Shown piece after piece: positions 1 through 9,348 of a stretch of 44,485 bases of DNA (its first letter is position 1; every line of letters starts with the position of its first letter). Source of the stretch: Phocaeicola faecalis (GTDB lineage: Bacteria > Bacteroidota > Bacteroidia > Bacteroidales > Bacteroidaceae); assembly GCF_021730445.1 (NCBI RefSeq), contig NZ_JADNRM010000024.1:1-44485 (forward strand). Reading direction: 5' to 3'. The translations under genes and the position numbers were made by a program. The notes beneath the pieces are model-generated. The model was not told where the DNA came from. It was given only the letters and a program-made list of their open reading frames with translations, and ran no database searches.

Positions 1-243
1 CCATCCATGTTGCCATTCCTTCTGCCATTGCACACCGGCACGCAGATAAGCACTTTTCGGCTCTTGCGAAGACAGCCCATAACGATTGGCGGTGAGCCAC
101 AGCGGAGCATACGTTCCATCGGCAACCGAGACGGAAGTCTCTACACGGTAAGAAAACGGAGTGGACGCTCCCTGTTCCTGTGCCGACAGGCAGAGGGTGG
201 TGCAGAAAGTAAAAATGGGTAAGATAAACGATTTAAATTGCAT
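1..243 (-). CDS. Wzi-like capsule assembly protein, N-terminal part (runs off the window)
   Basis: Reading leftwards from an ATG at 243, the frame stays open for 81 codons to the window edge, so only the N-terminus is present. It begins with a hydrophobic signal peptide (about residues 1-22, ending CLSAQ). Next comes the pattern FSYRVE, YAPLWLTANRYG, LSS and AYLRAG, which resembles the first strands of Bacteroidota 'capsule assembly Wzi family' beta-barrel proteins. In that family the protein sits in the outer membrane and helps attach capsule to the surface. It lies 16 bp behind the WecG-like gene on the same strand, so it should be co-transcribed as a late gene of the polysaccharide operon. 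The family call is from remembered motif similarity; the barrel itself is outside the window. Confidence 0.72.
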   Translation of the reverse strand, partial: MQFKSFILPIFTFCTTLCLSAQEQGASTPFSYRVETSVSVADGTYAPLWLTANRYGLSSQEPKSAYLRAGVQWQKEWQHGW

Positions 244-259
244 TAGTTTTGTATATAAT

Positions 260-991
260 TTAATCTATTGAAAACTTTTCTTTTGCTATATTCCATAAAA
301 ACAATGTATTACCGATGATATATCTCCGCCACATTCTTCCAGGTTCTTTTATTAGTCTGTATAGCCATTCCAAACTATGTTTCTGCCACCAAAGGGGAGC
401 GCGTTTCACAGTTCCTGCAAAGAAGTCAAATACAGCTCCTATCGTTCCCACGTGACAGTGTATGTTCAGTTCATCCCAATGTATATAAGTCCACTTTTCT
501 TGTTTAGGGGCAGTCATACCTATCCACAGTAAGTCCGGATTAGCACGGTTGATAGCCTCAATAATGTGCTTATTCTCCTCTGCCGTAAATTCCGGCTTAT
601 AGGGTGGGGAATAGGTCTCTACAGTAATATTGGGATAAACTACTGCCGCTTTTTCTTTGATTAATGAAAGCACTTTCTCACTGCTTCCCATGAAAAAACA
701 TTTTCCTCCTTTTTTATTCAACTTATCCATTTCAAATTGAAACAAATCCCATCCGGCAATACGTTCAAGAGGCCTTTGAGGAGTGCTTAGCCACTTACAG
801 GCCATTACGATACTGGCCCCGTCAGGAATTAACGCGTTTCCCTTCAATAAAGCCTCTGCAAAAAGCGGATCTTTCAAAGCAGTATTATAAGAATGAGCAT
901 TGATGGTGTTGATCAGCAGCTTACCATCGGACAAGTCGTTCAGTCTTTGGCGATATTCCACCAAAGAGATTTCTTTTAACGTTAAAGGCAT
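260..991 (-). CDS. WecG/TagA/CpsF family (GT26) glycosyltransferase
   Basis: This 243-residue protein has the full set of GT26 landmarks: LLINTINAHSYN near residues 26-36, IPDG at 55-58 (Asp57 is the expected catalytic residue), IGMTAPKQEKW near 165-175, GAVFDFFAG, and a basic C-terminal stretch with KRAPLWWQK and EWLYRL. The family transfers ManNAc(A)- or glucose-type sugars to lipid-linked acceptors on the inner face of the membrane. The open frame extends 42 codons further upstream but overlaps the previous gene. The ATG at 991 fits best, being 17 bp after the stop of the upstream GT4 gene and giving the usual family N-terminus. Donor and acceptor cannot be read from sequence. Confidence 0.9.
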   Translation of the reverse strand: MPLTLKEISLVEYRQRLNDLSDGKLLINTINAHSYNTALKDPLFAEALLKGNALIPDGASIVMACKWLSTPQRPLERIAGWDLFQFEMDKLNKKGGKCFFMGSSEKVLSLIKEKAAVVYPNITVETYSPPYKPEFTAEENKHIIEAINRANPDLLWIGMTAPKQEKWTYIHWDELNIHCHVGTIGAVFDFFAGTVKRAPLWWQKHSLEWLYRLIKEPGRMWRRYIIGNTLFLWNIAKEKFSID

Positions 992-1008
992 TGTTGTTAT
1001 AATTACTT

Positions 1009-2115
1009 CTAGTTTGTGACAAGTTTTTCTAGAAGAGTTTTCATTCTGTTTTCGAATCTTTCTATCGTGAATTCGGCTAAAAATTTCTTTTGACCGTTTT
1101 CTCCCATTTTCTGGCAAAGCGAAGGATTGTTTCGCAGGAATTCTATTTTGTCAGCAAGTGCTGATGCATTCTTTTTTTCTATTATATATCCGGTTTTTCC
1201 TTCTTCTATGATACTTGGGATTCCTCCTTCACTGCTGGCTATACAAGCTATTCCTTGTTGCATAGCCTCCAAAAGAACTAGAGGAAAACATTCATTGTGA
1301 TAATAAGTAGGAAATACAAAAATGTCTGCTTGGCTAAAATATGCTTCCTTTTCTTCTCCGTATTTTTTTCCATCATAAACAACAAATTTATTTAATCCTC
1401 TTTGTTCAACTTCTCTTTTAAACTTTGCGGCATCTATTTCCGCAGTTTCACCTCCCACAAAGTCGCAGACAAATGAGTAGCCCTTGTCTGAAAGAATTTT
1501 TAGGGCATCAAGCAAGACCAAAACTCCTTTGCTTTCTAATAAGTTGGAAAGAAATAATAAATGAGGAACTTTGTTGTTTCGTTCAAATATGGGTTCTTTG
1601 TTCAATGTTTCAGGGATGCCATTGGGACAAATCATCACATCCTCCCATCTTACATATTTCTTTATATCCTTATAAAGAGCTTCTGCCAGCAATATCACTT
1701 TAAGATGTTTGAAAAATGAACGGTAAAGTTTATCGTCCAGCCAATGGTCTTGCCGGATGGCTACTCCTTTATTATGATAGTGTGCCACTACTTTGCATCC
1801 CATTGCTTTTAGCATCTGCACCACTATGAAGTCCTTATAAAACGCTCCTCCTCGTGCATTGGGAGTAACATACACCAGTTGAGGCTTCAGACAGTTTACT
1901 CTCTTTCGGATGGTGTTCAGCAACTGCGCAAACTGAACCAGTTTGCGGATTCCCACCTTGCCAATGTCCGCAAGGTCTTTGGCGGTGGTGAGGTTTATAT
2001 AATGGCAGTCAAAGCTTGTGTTGATGAACTTGCTGTTGTGGATGTATTTTCCCATCATGGCCGCACCGTGAACGGGAGGGGGGAGATGGAGGATGAAAAG
2101 AATGGTGGGGTTCAT
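1009..2115 (-). CDS. GT4-family (GT-B) glycosyltransferase
   Basis: This 368-residue protein has a retaining GT-B layout. The N-terminal Rossmann domain opens with ILFILHLPPPVHGAA, where a Gly near the nucleotide loop is usual. The C-terminal Glycos_transf_1 domain begins near LLFLSNLLESKG and carries the E-x7-E motif in NECFPLVLLEAM, followed by IASSEGGIPSIIEEGKTGY. It acts in the cytoplasm on the lipid-linked repeat unit. It sits 7 bp after the frameshifted GT14 gene and 17 bp before the GT26 gene, so it belongs to the same operon. The transferred sugar is unknown. Confidence 0.9.
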   Translation of the reverse strand: MNPTILFILHLPPPVHGAAMMGKYIHNSKFINTSFDCHYINLTTAKDLADIGKVGIRKLVQFAQLLNTIRKRVNCLKPQLVYVTPNARGGAFYKDFIVVQMLKAMGCKVVAHYHNKGVAIRQDHWLDDKLYRSFFKHLKVILLAEALYKDIKKYVRWEDVMICPNGIPETLNKEPIFERNNKVPHLLFLSNLLESKGVLVLLDALKILSDKGYSFVCDFVGGETAEIDAAKFKREVEQRGLNKFVVYDGKKYGEEKEAYFSQADIFVFPTYYHNECFPLVLLEAMQQGIACIASSEGGIPSIIEEGKTGYIIEKKNASALADKIEFLRNNPSLCQKMGENGQKKFLAEFTIERFENRMKTLLEKLVTN

Positions 2116-2122
2116 TGGAATG

Positions 2123-3047
2123 TTACTTTGATTTTTTGGTATCTGGATGATAATCCAGCTTATCCATTAAACTGTCTGATGTTCCAGATTCAAACTTGCG
2201 GGCGAACATCTTCCCGCTATTCTTTAATTCATCATAATCTTCCAATTTGAAGACTTGGATGCTTTTACCGTAATTAAAATAAGTGATGGCCGAAAGCGAT
2301 TTCAAACCATCATATTGGTTATAAGGATATACAGATGCATTCTTCTTGTACGGTGAATTGAAAATAATGGTAGGAATGACCATTTCCTCAGGAACAAAAC
2401 TATAGCGGAAGTATTGCATCATTTTTTTATTATGTTCCATTTCATGTAGCACATAACAGGCACAATCCCAAGTGAGGCACATATATCCTGATGCTTGCCA
2501 TATATCCCACCTTTTTCCGTCCACCATTATATAAGGTTTTTTGCGTATGGGTAACAAACGCATCAATAGACGGCTACCACCGGAGAAAATCTTTTTAACC
2601 TTATAAGGGATACCTTCCAAATCGCGGAAGAAATGATAAAGGGTTATTTTATGACGTAGTTTGGAAGGCTTTCGTAAATTTGATATGTTCAATCCGGTAA
2701 TGTATTCCTTGCGTGGATTGTTATTTAGTTCTGATTCTATTTCTGCGTTGCTCCGAATCGGATAATCCTGTCCTGTCAATATGAATATTCGGTCAAATCT
2801 TTTGCCGGATTCTATGCAGGTCTTCAACATTTCAAGCTGATACTTTACTTGGTTGAATCCTCCCCATTGTATATAATATCTTGATTTGCAAAATGTAAAA
2901 ATATTTTGCGAGGGGGGTAAATGCCTCTTGACCGACTTTAGCATCTACGTGTATAAAGAAATGCGTGTGTCCGTTGTCTAGTATCCTCACCATTCTCTTG
3001 AACTGTGTAGGGTCCTTGTATACTGATATCAAATATGCTATTTTCAT
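2123..3047 (-). pseudogene. GT14 (core-2/I-branching type) glycosyltransferase, frameshifted at a C6 run
   Basis: Two overlapping frames together make one GT14-like protein. The 5' frame (ATG at 3047) gives MKIAYLISVYKDP and HTHFFIHVDAKV, the usual family start. The second frame gives the rest: IQWGGFNQVKYQLEML, FILTGQDYPIRS, WDIWQASGYMCL, FVPEEMVIPTI. The frames meet at six consecutive C's on the coding strand (plus-strand G6 at 2912-2917). Removing one C joins them as ...AFTPSQNIFTFCKSRYY..., giving about 307 residues, a normal family length. The family transfers GlcNAc- or xylose-type branches. The break could be a real inactivation, a phase-variable switch or a homopolymer sequencing error. 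Confidence 0.85.
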
Positions 3048-3057
3048 ACTATTTTTA

Positions 3058-3957
3058 TTATTGGTTTAAGAGGTACATCAGTTTGCTATATATTCTTATA
3101 ATCATTCCGTGGTAGCTCATAGCCGAACGGAATAACTGTCGATTAATTGAAACCGTTTGAGGTAGTTTGAAATGCTTTTCACTTGTCATGTCAAACTCAT
3201 ATTTAAAGCGGCTCCATTTTTTGCAGTTTGTACCTTTTCCATCAAAGCCATCGTTTTTCACCTTGCTAATGATTGGGAATAAAGACAGTTTGTCTTGAAG
3301 GAATTGGGCAAAGCAAAAACGGATAGCCCACGATTGGTTTTTTCCTAATTTCCATGCGCGTAACATCTTCCAGCAATCAGAACCACCCCATTTATTGAAT
3401 TTCTTTTCTAAAGCAGTGTAATTGTCCCAATCCTTCAACTCCCAGTCCACACTGTTCCAGCGGTCTGCCCATGTAGCCCACCCCCACGAACTGCTGCGTG
3501 TACAGAAGTAAGCATCGTTTTCATACCCTTTAGGTGCTTTTACTTTGTTAGAATATCCGCAAATAGAAAATACTTTTGTGCTTTTTTCATATAACTCCAA
3601 TCCTGAGTTCATAAAGGACAGGAAATTGGAAGATAGTACTAAGTCATCTTCCAATATGATAGCTTTTCCATATTGGTTGATGATTTCTGTTACTCCTTTT
3701 ATGACAGAGGCGCCCAAACCTTGATTATTGTCAGCGAAAGTATATGTCACTTTTTTAAAACCTGTAATGTGTCTCACGTAATTCTGTACGGTTGCCACTT
3801 TACCGTTTTCTCCCTTTTTATGTGGACGTGCTCCGTCCACAAAAACGAATAGGTCAGAATAGCTTGCCTCTTCATTCTGTAACAAAGAAGAAATAGTATT
3901 TTGAACTGTATCTATTCTATTGAATGCGAATAAGATGATAGGTGCATTGTTTTTCAT
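3058..3957 (-). CDS. GT2-like / GNT-I-like glycosyltransferase
   Basis: This is a GT-A fold transferase of about 299 residues. It opens with IILFAFNRIDTVQNTISSLL, contains LFVFVDG and the acidic metal-binding motif ILEDD (near residues 102-106), and then a SSWGWATWADRW block typical of GNT-I-like bacterial sugar transferases. A TTG one codon upstream is possible, but the ATG at 3957 is preferred because it overlaps the upstream stop by one base (TGATG), which suggests translational coupling. It lies between a fucosyltransferase-like gene and the broken GT14. The sugar it transfers is unknown. Confidence 0.82.
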   Translation of the reverse strand: MKNNAPIILFAFNRIDTVQNTISSLLQNEEASYSDLFVFVDGARPHKKGENGKVATVQNYVRHITGFKKVTYTFADNNQGLGASVIKGVTEIINQYGKAIILEDDLVLSSNFLSFMNSGLELYEKSTKVFSICGYSNKVKAPKGYENDAYFCTRSSSWGWATWADRWNSVDWELKDWDNYTALEKKFNKWGGSDCWKMLRAWKLGKNQSWAIRFCFAQFLQDKLSLFPIISKVKNDGFDGKGTNCKKWSRFKYEFDMTSEKHFKLPQTVSINRQLFRSAMSYHGMIIRIYSKLMYLLNQ

Positions 3958-4877
3958 CAAACTCGTTTTTTATTGTGTACCACCAAGTGTTTTAAGGGAG
4001 ACAGGTATGGAGCTACTTTCCCTAGGAAATAAGAGAAACGGTCTCTTTTACAATCTACCTTTATAAATTGTTCTGGATAAGTGTCTGTGGCATAATATCC
4101 ATTGGGGATTGGCCAAATGGAAGGACAGTAAGTATTGTTTAAACCTTTTTTGTCCATCAGTGCCGACATTAGAGAGTAGCTGGAATTACAAATAATGTGG
4201 CAGTCACATCGGGATATCATGTCGAAGTCCACGAATAGAGAATTATGTTGTACTTCGCATTTGTATTTCTTGATAAATGATTGAATTATATTTGTCATTT
4301 TGTCATAGAAAACCATAAATATAACCCGCGAGCCCTTATCTAATAACATTTTGTCAGCGGCTTTCTGCCAATAGTCTTTTTGTAACATAAATCCTTTCAC
4401 TCTATAGTCCATTGCATTTCTGAAATGAACGCTACAAAATACCGTTCCTGCAGGATATTTTTCCTTTATGGTTTCGTATGCCTTGGCGGATTTTAATTGG
4501 ATGTCTTGTGGTAAAGTGAACCATTGCCTTACTTCTTCCAGCCGATGCATAAAGTAAAGAGGAGCTATGTAGTGTCCTTTCATCACAATATTATCGCTGA
4601 TGTTTTTTACTTCACTTAAAACAGATGATATTACATTTCTCTCTTCCTGATATGACGTATAGCCTTGTGGAATATGGTCTACTACTTCATTTTTTATAGT
4701 ATCAAATATGGAAATAATAGTATTACCATACTTTTTATCTGTATCGTTTTTCAGAAATTGGTTATCTAATTGTGATGTTACTCCGAATGTATAACCTCGA
4801 TCTAAGGCTATAGATTTGATTGCTGCATAGGCGAACATTTGATTGCCTAGTTGGTCTGATAGTTGGCATAAAAGCAT
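3957..4877 (-). CDS. GT11-family (alpha-1,2-fucosyltransferase-like) glycosyltransferase
   Basis: The N-terminus reads LSDQLGNQMFAYAA, matching the GLGNQMFQYA signature of GT11. A central SVHFRNAMDY corresponds to the family's HxRxGDY-type donor-binding motif but is divergent: His-Phe-Arg is kept and the Gly-Asp is replaced. Near the C-terminus CNSSYSLMSALM corresponds to the SNSSFSWW-type motif. At 306 residues the length is normal. The family adds fucose from GDP-fucose to the 2-position of galactose, but no GDP-fucose synthesis genes lie in this window, so the donor would come from elsewhere or differ. About 98 bp of AT-rich sequence separates it from the upstream GT4. Confidence 0.82.
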   Translation of the reverse strand: MLLCQLSDQLGNQMFAYAAIKSIALDRGYTFGVTSQLDNQFLKNDTDKKYGNTIISIFDTIKNEVVDHIPQGYTSYQEERNVISSVLSEVKNISDNIVMKGHYIAPLYFMHRLEEVRQWFTLPQDIQLKSAKAYETIKEKYPAGTVFCSVHFRNAMDYRVKGFMLQKDYWQKAADKMLLDKGSRVIFMVFYDKMTNIIQSFIKKYKCEVQHNSLFVDFDMISRCDCHIICNSSYSLMSALMDKKGLNNTYCPSIWPIPNGYYATDTYPEQFIKVDCKRDRFSYFLGKVAPYLSPLKHLVVHNKKRV

Positions 4878-4975
4878 GTTGTAAATATATTAAATAAGAG
4901 AAATATTTATTGCTTTTTATTATCGGTTGCTAAACTAGCAAATCGAGGTAAAAAAACTTTTTATTAATTGTCATT

Positions 4976-6142
4976 TCATTCTTTTATTATATCATTAAAA
5001 ACTTTATTCCATTCGTTAAGAATAGTGTTTATGGAAAATAATTGGGAATGTTCCCATGCTTTAACTGACAAATCTTCTCTGAAAGATTCTTCGTCCATGA
5101 GTTTTGTTAAAACTTGTGCGTATTTTTTTTTATCAAATGGCTTCACTATCATTCCATTCACTTCATGGGTTATTATTGAATGAAGAGAAGGAAAACTATC
5201 AAAAGCCACAGGAATGACACTATAATTCATTGCTTCCAATAAAACTAATGGGAGTCCTTCATAAAGTGAAGCCAAGATAAAAATAGAAGCTTTTTGATAA
5301 TATTGGATCGGGTTTTTCCTTCCTTCTATAGAAATATTACGCAAACCGTTATTTTTGATATATTTTAATATTTTCTCTCGTTCAGGGCCATCGCCTACTA
5401 AATAGAAGTGCCATGATGGATGTGAAAGAGATACTTTTTTCCATATTGATAGTAAGTCTATGATGTTTTTTTCTGCAGACAGTCTTCCTACATAAAGTAA
5501 TATTTTACTTTTTTGTTGGATGGGAATATATTTTCCTTGAGGTAACGTAACAGGGTTGTGTATAGCACATAACTTTCCTGATGGTATGGGCTTACCGAGA
5601 AAACAAGATAAATCATCTAGTAAATGTTCATCCAAAACGATGATTCGGCTACTGCGTTCTACTGTTCGAATGATATGCTGTCCATATTTATGTCGGAAAT
5701 ACATGTAACAAAGATTGTTTAAAAAATGTATTCCTTTTTCTGGAATCCATTTTGAATAAATAACAGGTAATTTGGAATGGCAACCGAAACAAGAAGCCAG
5801 TGTGTTATGAAATACTGATATGATTTTTACATGTTCGGGTGCGGCATCAAGTATGAAACGTGAAGTGTATGGTGAGATGCCTTCTTGATTAATGATTATG
5901 TCAATGCTATTTGTAAGGCATAACTTCTTTACATAAGATATATTTATGGGATTAAATACATCTATTTCGTTTGGTATATAATAAAAATTATCATTAGCGA
6001 TTGGGGTGTAAGAAGTCTTTCTCAGCATTAGGCAACTTATGCAGTGTGTATGTTTCATTGATTGCATAAGTACGTCAGTGACTCTGTGAATTCCACCATG
6101 TAATGGATCTACGGTAGAGTATATAAAAAAAAGTATGTTCAT
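4976..6142 (-). CDS. GT4-family (GT-B) glycosyltransferase
   Basis: This 388-residue GT4 enzyme starts ILFFIYSTVDPLHGGIHRV, with the conserved GG of the nucleotide/acceptor loop. Its C-terminal domain shows LLYVGRLSAEKN, FYLVGDGPEREKI, GRKNPIQYYQKASIFILAS and the E-x7-E motif in YEGLPLVLLEAM. The ATG at 6142 overlaps the end of the upstream polymerase gene by 4 nt (ATGA), consistent with coupled translation. It should act on the cytoplasmic side of the membrane. Donor sugar unknown. Confidence 0.92.
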   Translation of the reverse strand: MNILFFIYSTVDPLHGGIHRVTDVLMQSMKHTHCISCLMLRKTSYTPIANDNFYYIPNEIDVFNPINISYVKKLCLTNSIDIIINQEGISPYTSRFILDAAPEHVKIISVFHNTLASCFGCHSKLPVIYSKWIPEKGIHFLNNLCYMYFRHKYGQHIIRTVERSSRIIVLDEHLLDDLSCFLGKPIPSGKLCAIHNPVTLPQGKYIPIQQKSKILLYVGRLSAEKNIIDLLSIWKKVSLSHPSWHFYLVGDGPEREKILKYIKNNGLRNISIEGRKNPIQYYQKASIFILASLYEGLPLVLLEAMNYSVIPVAFDSFPSLHSIITHEVNGMIVKPFDKKKYAQVLTKLMDEESFREDLSVKAWEHSQLFSINTILNEWNKVFNDIIKE

Positions 6143-7302
6143 TGTTTTCGAATAATTGCAGAATAACTTTTATAAAAATTGGTTAGGCTGAATCCACTGG
6201 AAAAAGCTAATACGATAGGGAAAATAGCCGTAGGATGTAACATATTGTTTTCCGCCAGTGTCATCATAGCATAAAGTAATGTGCATATACTTAATTTGTA
6301 ACTGCGGTAAGTTCTTGAAAAGATAAATACGGAAGCTATTAAAAAAAGGAAAATCATACCGGTTTTTATCATCATAAAGCCATAGCCGCTGTCCAAAAAT
6401 AAAGGCCGTGTTTCCTCTTCATAAGTATGCAAGCTGAATGTATCTATGGGATTACCAAACCAGCTTAATCCGTAAATGTTTAGAGCTACAACTATTTGAC
6501 TTAGTCTTCCTGTAAAGAACATTTTATCTAAAATAAGTATTAACGGATGCCTAAGATAAGCTAAGATGAAAGAACCTAAGGCAAAAATTGTAAATGCATA
6601 ACGTGAATAAAAGCATATATACTTTCGGATAATCAGAACCGTTCGGAATGAGTGTAAGAGGAATAATATTAAAATAAAAAAGATAGCATCAGATTGGGTA
6701 AAATGATACATTATCATAGATATGATGGCAATGATAATCCAATGAAATATAGTAGTTTTTTGGTGTAAGAAATGCCATAAGAAAACTAAATAAATCCAGT
6801 TACGAGCAGCTTCATTGGCAGATAAGAAACTCATGGAATATTTCTTCCCTATTTCTGTATAGACAGTAACTAAATCATCAGGAAAAAAAATATACCGGAA
6901 AGCAAAAACTATTATATTAACAATGAAAATTAAAAGCATGATCTTATATGTCATCTTCATGAATTTAATTATACTTCTTCCGCGACTAAACAATATAATG
7001 AGAATAGCATAAAGAATCCAAGCGCTTCCTATTAAAAAATAATTATAAACTCCAATAGCAAGTATGGGCAAATAAAATTTTATATCTTGGGGTCTACGTT
7101 TAAAATAATTAATGGCATATTTATAAAACATCACTAATGTAGTCAGCAAAAGTGGCCACTTTAAAAAAGTGTATAATGTTCCGGACCATGTGTTTTCACC
7201 AATACAACAGTTTATGAGGATGAACAAGTATCCCCAGTCATAAGCATCAGAAAGTAGTGCTTTATTTTGTTTATCATTCATGTCCTTTATTTTAAACGAC
7301 AT
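6139..7302 (-). CDS. wzy: Wzy-like polysaccharide polymerase (multi-spanning membrane protein)
   Basis: This hydrophobic protein of about 387 residues has roughly ten predicted membrane segments and a hydrophilic loop near FGNPIDTFSLHTYEEETRPLFLDSGYG, a position where Wzy/O-antigen ligase-type proteins carry their large periplasmic loop. Wzy proteins are barely conserved, so the call rests on topology, length and being the only polymerase candidate in an operon with Wzx. The start is uncertain: GTG at 7320, ATG at 7302 (used here, overlapping the previous gene) and ATG at 7281 (5 nt after its stop) are all possible. The role would be block-wise polymerisation of repeat units at the periplasmic face. 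Confidence 0.72.
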   Translation of the reverse strand: MSFKIKDMNDKQNKALLSDAYDWGYLFILINCCIGENTWSGTLYTFLKWPLLLTTLVMFYKYAINYFKRRPQDIKFYLPILAIGVYNYFLIGSAWILYAILIILFSRGRSIIKFMKMTYKIMLLIFIVNIIVFAFRYIFFPDDLVTVYTEIGKKYSMSFLSANEAARNWIYLVFLWHFLHQKTTIFHWIIIAIISMIMYHFTQSDAIFFILILFLLHSFRTVLIIRKYICFYSRYAFTIFALGSFILAYLRHPLILILDKMFFTGRLSQIVVALNIYGLSWFGNPIDTFSLHTYEEETRPLFLDSGYGFMMIKTGMIFLFLIASVFIFSRTYRSYKLSICTLLYAMMTLAENNMLHPTAIFPIVLAFSSGFSLTNFYKSYSAIIRKQ

Positions 7303-8287
7303 CCATTCATCAAATACCACACATATGGGAATTGTTTCTTAAGAAAAGAAGCAGTAAAAAAAATCAATGTACAAGTAGAGATGACAATGAAAGAATATTG
7401 TATAATTAATATTTCAAAATTAAGTAAACGGGAGGTGACCTTCATCAATTCAATGATAGGAAAGTGCATACCGTAAGCATACAGGGTATATGTTGATAAT
7501 TTTTTAGCTGTTTCTGCTGGGAGAATGTCTGTATCTGCCATGATGAGCATTAATAAGAGAGGGGATACCATTCTATAAATATAATAAAACGAATCATGAC
7601 TTCGGTCTGTTATATTCATAAATATCAGACAATACATAGCAAATGTTATAATTCCGATGAAAACGCATACACCCGAAGGAATAATTGATCGGAAACCATT
7701 CCAAATCTTAGTCAGATAGGGCAACCACAGGGCACACCATGCTCCCCCCATTAAACAAGGTAACCAAAAAAATGTATGGTTATATGGAAGATTTTGTGTA
7801 TACAATGACACTATGATTGATAAAAGAATAGACCACCGCGAAGACTTCATTATTATACCTATCAATGGGGCGAACAGTGCAAATTTGAATAAGGCACTGA
7901 GAAACCATAATGGGGTATCCCCTTCGCTATTCCAAATATATGCTATTATTGAAAAAAAATTACATGGGGGGGTGATTTTGATGGCCATAGGGAAAGATAT
8001 CCAGTAGTAACCATATAATAACACCAAGCCAACATATTGTAAATGAATAAAGGCAATAGTAATGACTGTATTCGTGCCCATGTTTTCTGCAAATAGCAAT
8101 GAAAAGATAATTCCCATTTGATAAAATATAGGAAACTGGAAATAAAGAAAAAAGTAGGTACTGCCAAGTCCGTTATTGTCCATAGAGGGGAAAAAGATGG
8201 ATCGTTCCATGTACTATGGAGTAGTAGGATGAGACAAGTTAAAATGACATTGGCAGAAGTTATTTTTTTAGATAGTTGTAGATTCAT
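7287..8287 (-). pseudogene. Acyltransferase-3 family membrane protein, frameshifted at a homopolymer
   Basis: Two overlapping frames form one acyltransferase-3 (OafA/WecH-like) protein of about 333 residues. The first (ATG 8287, TTSANVILTCLILLLHS, VPTFFFISSFLY) runs to a stop just after 7946. The second continues with SEGDTPLWFLSALFKFA, the family's usual P-LWF-L block, and further membrane helices to 7287. The join needs +1 base, either in the coding-strand C7 (plus-strand G 7966-7972) or in the adjacent T8 (plus-strand A 7952-7959). Such enzymes usually O-acetylate polysaccharides. The start overlaps the upstream GT2 stop as ATGA. True inactivation, slippage-based switching and sequencing error cannot be told apart here. 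Confidence 0.82.
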
Positions 8288-9348
8288 TTGCTTATGATGC
8301 GTTTTATAACGAATTTCATGTAAAATATAGTAAATGCTATATGATAAATTCTCTTCCGAATGAGTAGAAAAATAAGGTATTCAAGCCTCTTTTGGGGTAT
8401 CTGTATGTTATTATTATAATGGAAGGATTCGTGGTAATAGCCGTTCAGGACAGTCGTAAAACTGATATATTTTTGTTTTATATTTGATGTGTTTTTAGGA
8501 TGAAAAAGAAATTGATTACATTCTATAAAAAAATTATTTATTTTACTACTATGGTATTGAGGCCATAGTGAAGGATGTCTTTTGACAATAGGCAAAAGAT
8601 TGTTGAAAAACAATCGGGTTATTTCGTCCATGTCGGGTTTATATCTGTGTGTAAGTGAATTCATGTTCGTATAATATAAATATACAGGAAAATGACAGGC
8701 CACTACTTTTCCTGCATGTTCCCATACTTGTAAATTGAACAATAAATCTTCACCATTTTTCACACCAATAGGAAATCTTAAACTAAATGGGTCGATGATT
8801 CGTCTTTTGTTGTAAATTTTTCCTAGTGAATTAGGAAAGCGAAAATTCAGCTTTCTGCTGCTGTTCACAAATCCTAATGTGTTTTCCATTAGTAGAAGCC
8901 GATCATTGCTATCATAAACTTCTGTATGAAAAATGGAATGTGGACAATAAATGGAAGAAACATCGCGTATGGAAGATGGATATAAATCAAACACAAAAAC
9001 ATCAGTATCGCAAGCTTGTGAATCTATCAACTTACATACTTCGCAGAATTGTGGAAGAATCAAATCATCGGCATCGACAAAAGTAATCCATTCTTTGCTG
9101 GCATGTGTCAAGGCATGGTTACGTGCTACAGATACTCCGGCATTATGCTGCTGCAAAAATGTTACTTTCTGTTGTGAACGGTTCCATTTTAGCATATGTT
9201 TTTTTACTTCTGCAGCTGTATGATCAGTGGAACCATCATCTACCACTATAATTTCAAAATCGTTTATGTTCAAATTCAGGATGGATTCCACACACTTTAC
9301 AATAAACGATTCAGCATTGTAGGCTGGTATGATAAAACTAATATTCAA
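8284..9348 (-). CDS. GT2-family glycosyltransferase
   Basis: This inverting GT-A transferase has 354 residues. The N-terminal domain has SFIIPAYNAESFI, IIVVDDGSTD (residues 34-42) and the DxD-type DADD at about 92-95. A family-typical NGEDLLFNLQVW follows near residue 220, and a basic, hydrophobic C-terminus may contact the membrane. The start is a TTG at 9348: it gives the conserved GT2 N-terminus, no ATG is available before the domain begins, and the codon overlaps the upstream stop as TTGA. It is the second of two consecutive GT2 genes. Sugar unknown. Confidence 0.9.
   Translation of the reverse strand: MNISFIIPAYNAESFIVKCVESILNLNINDFEIIVVDDGSTDHTAAEVKKHMLKWNRSQQKVTFLQQHNAGVSVARNHALTHASKEWITFVDADDLILPQFCEVCKLIDSQACDTDVFVFDLYPSSIRDVSSIYCPHSIFHTEVYDSNDRLLLMENTLGFVNSSRKLNFRFPNSLGKIYNKRRIIDPFSLRFPIGVKNGEDLLFNLQVWEHAGKVVACHFPVYLYYTNMNSLTHRYKPDMDEITRLFFNNLLPIVKRHPSLWPQYHSSKINNFFIECNQFLFHPKNTSNIKQKYISFTTVLNGYYHESFHYNNNIQIPQKRLEYLIFLLIRKRIYHIAFTIFYMKFVIKRIISK

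Noticed and set aside
260..1117. Extended 285-codon version of the WecG-like protein
   Set aside because: The extra 42 codons overlap the upstream GT4 gene by more than 100 bp and are lysine/arginine-rich without family similarity; the ATG at 991 matches the family start.
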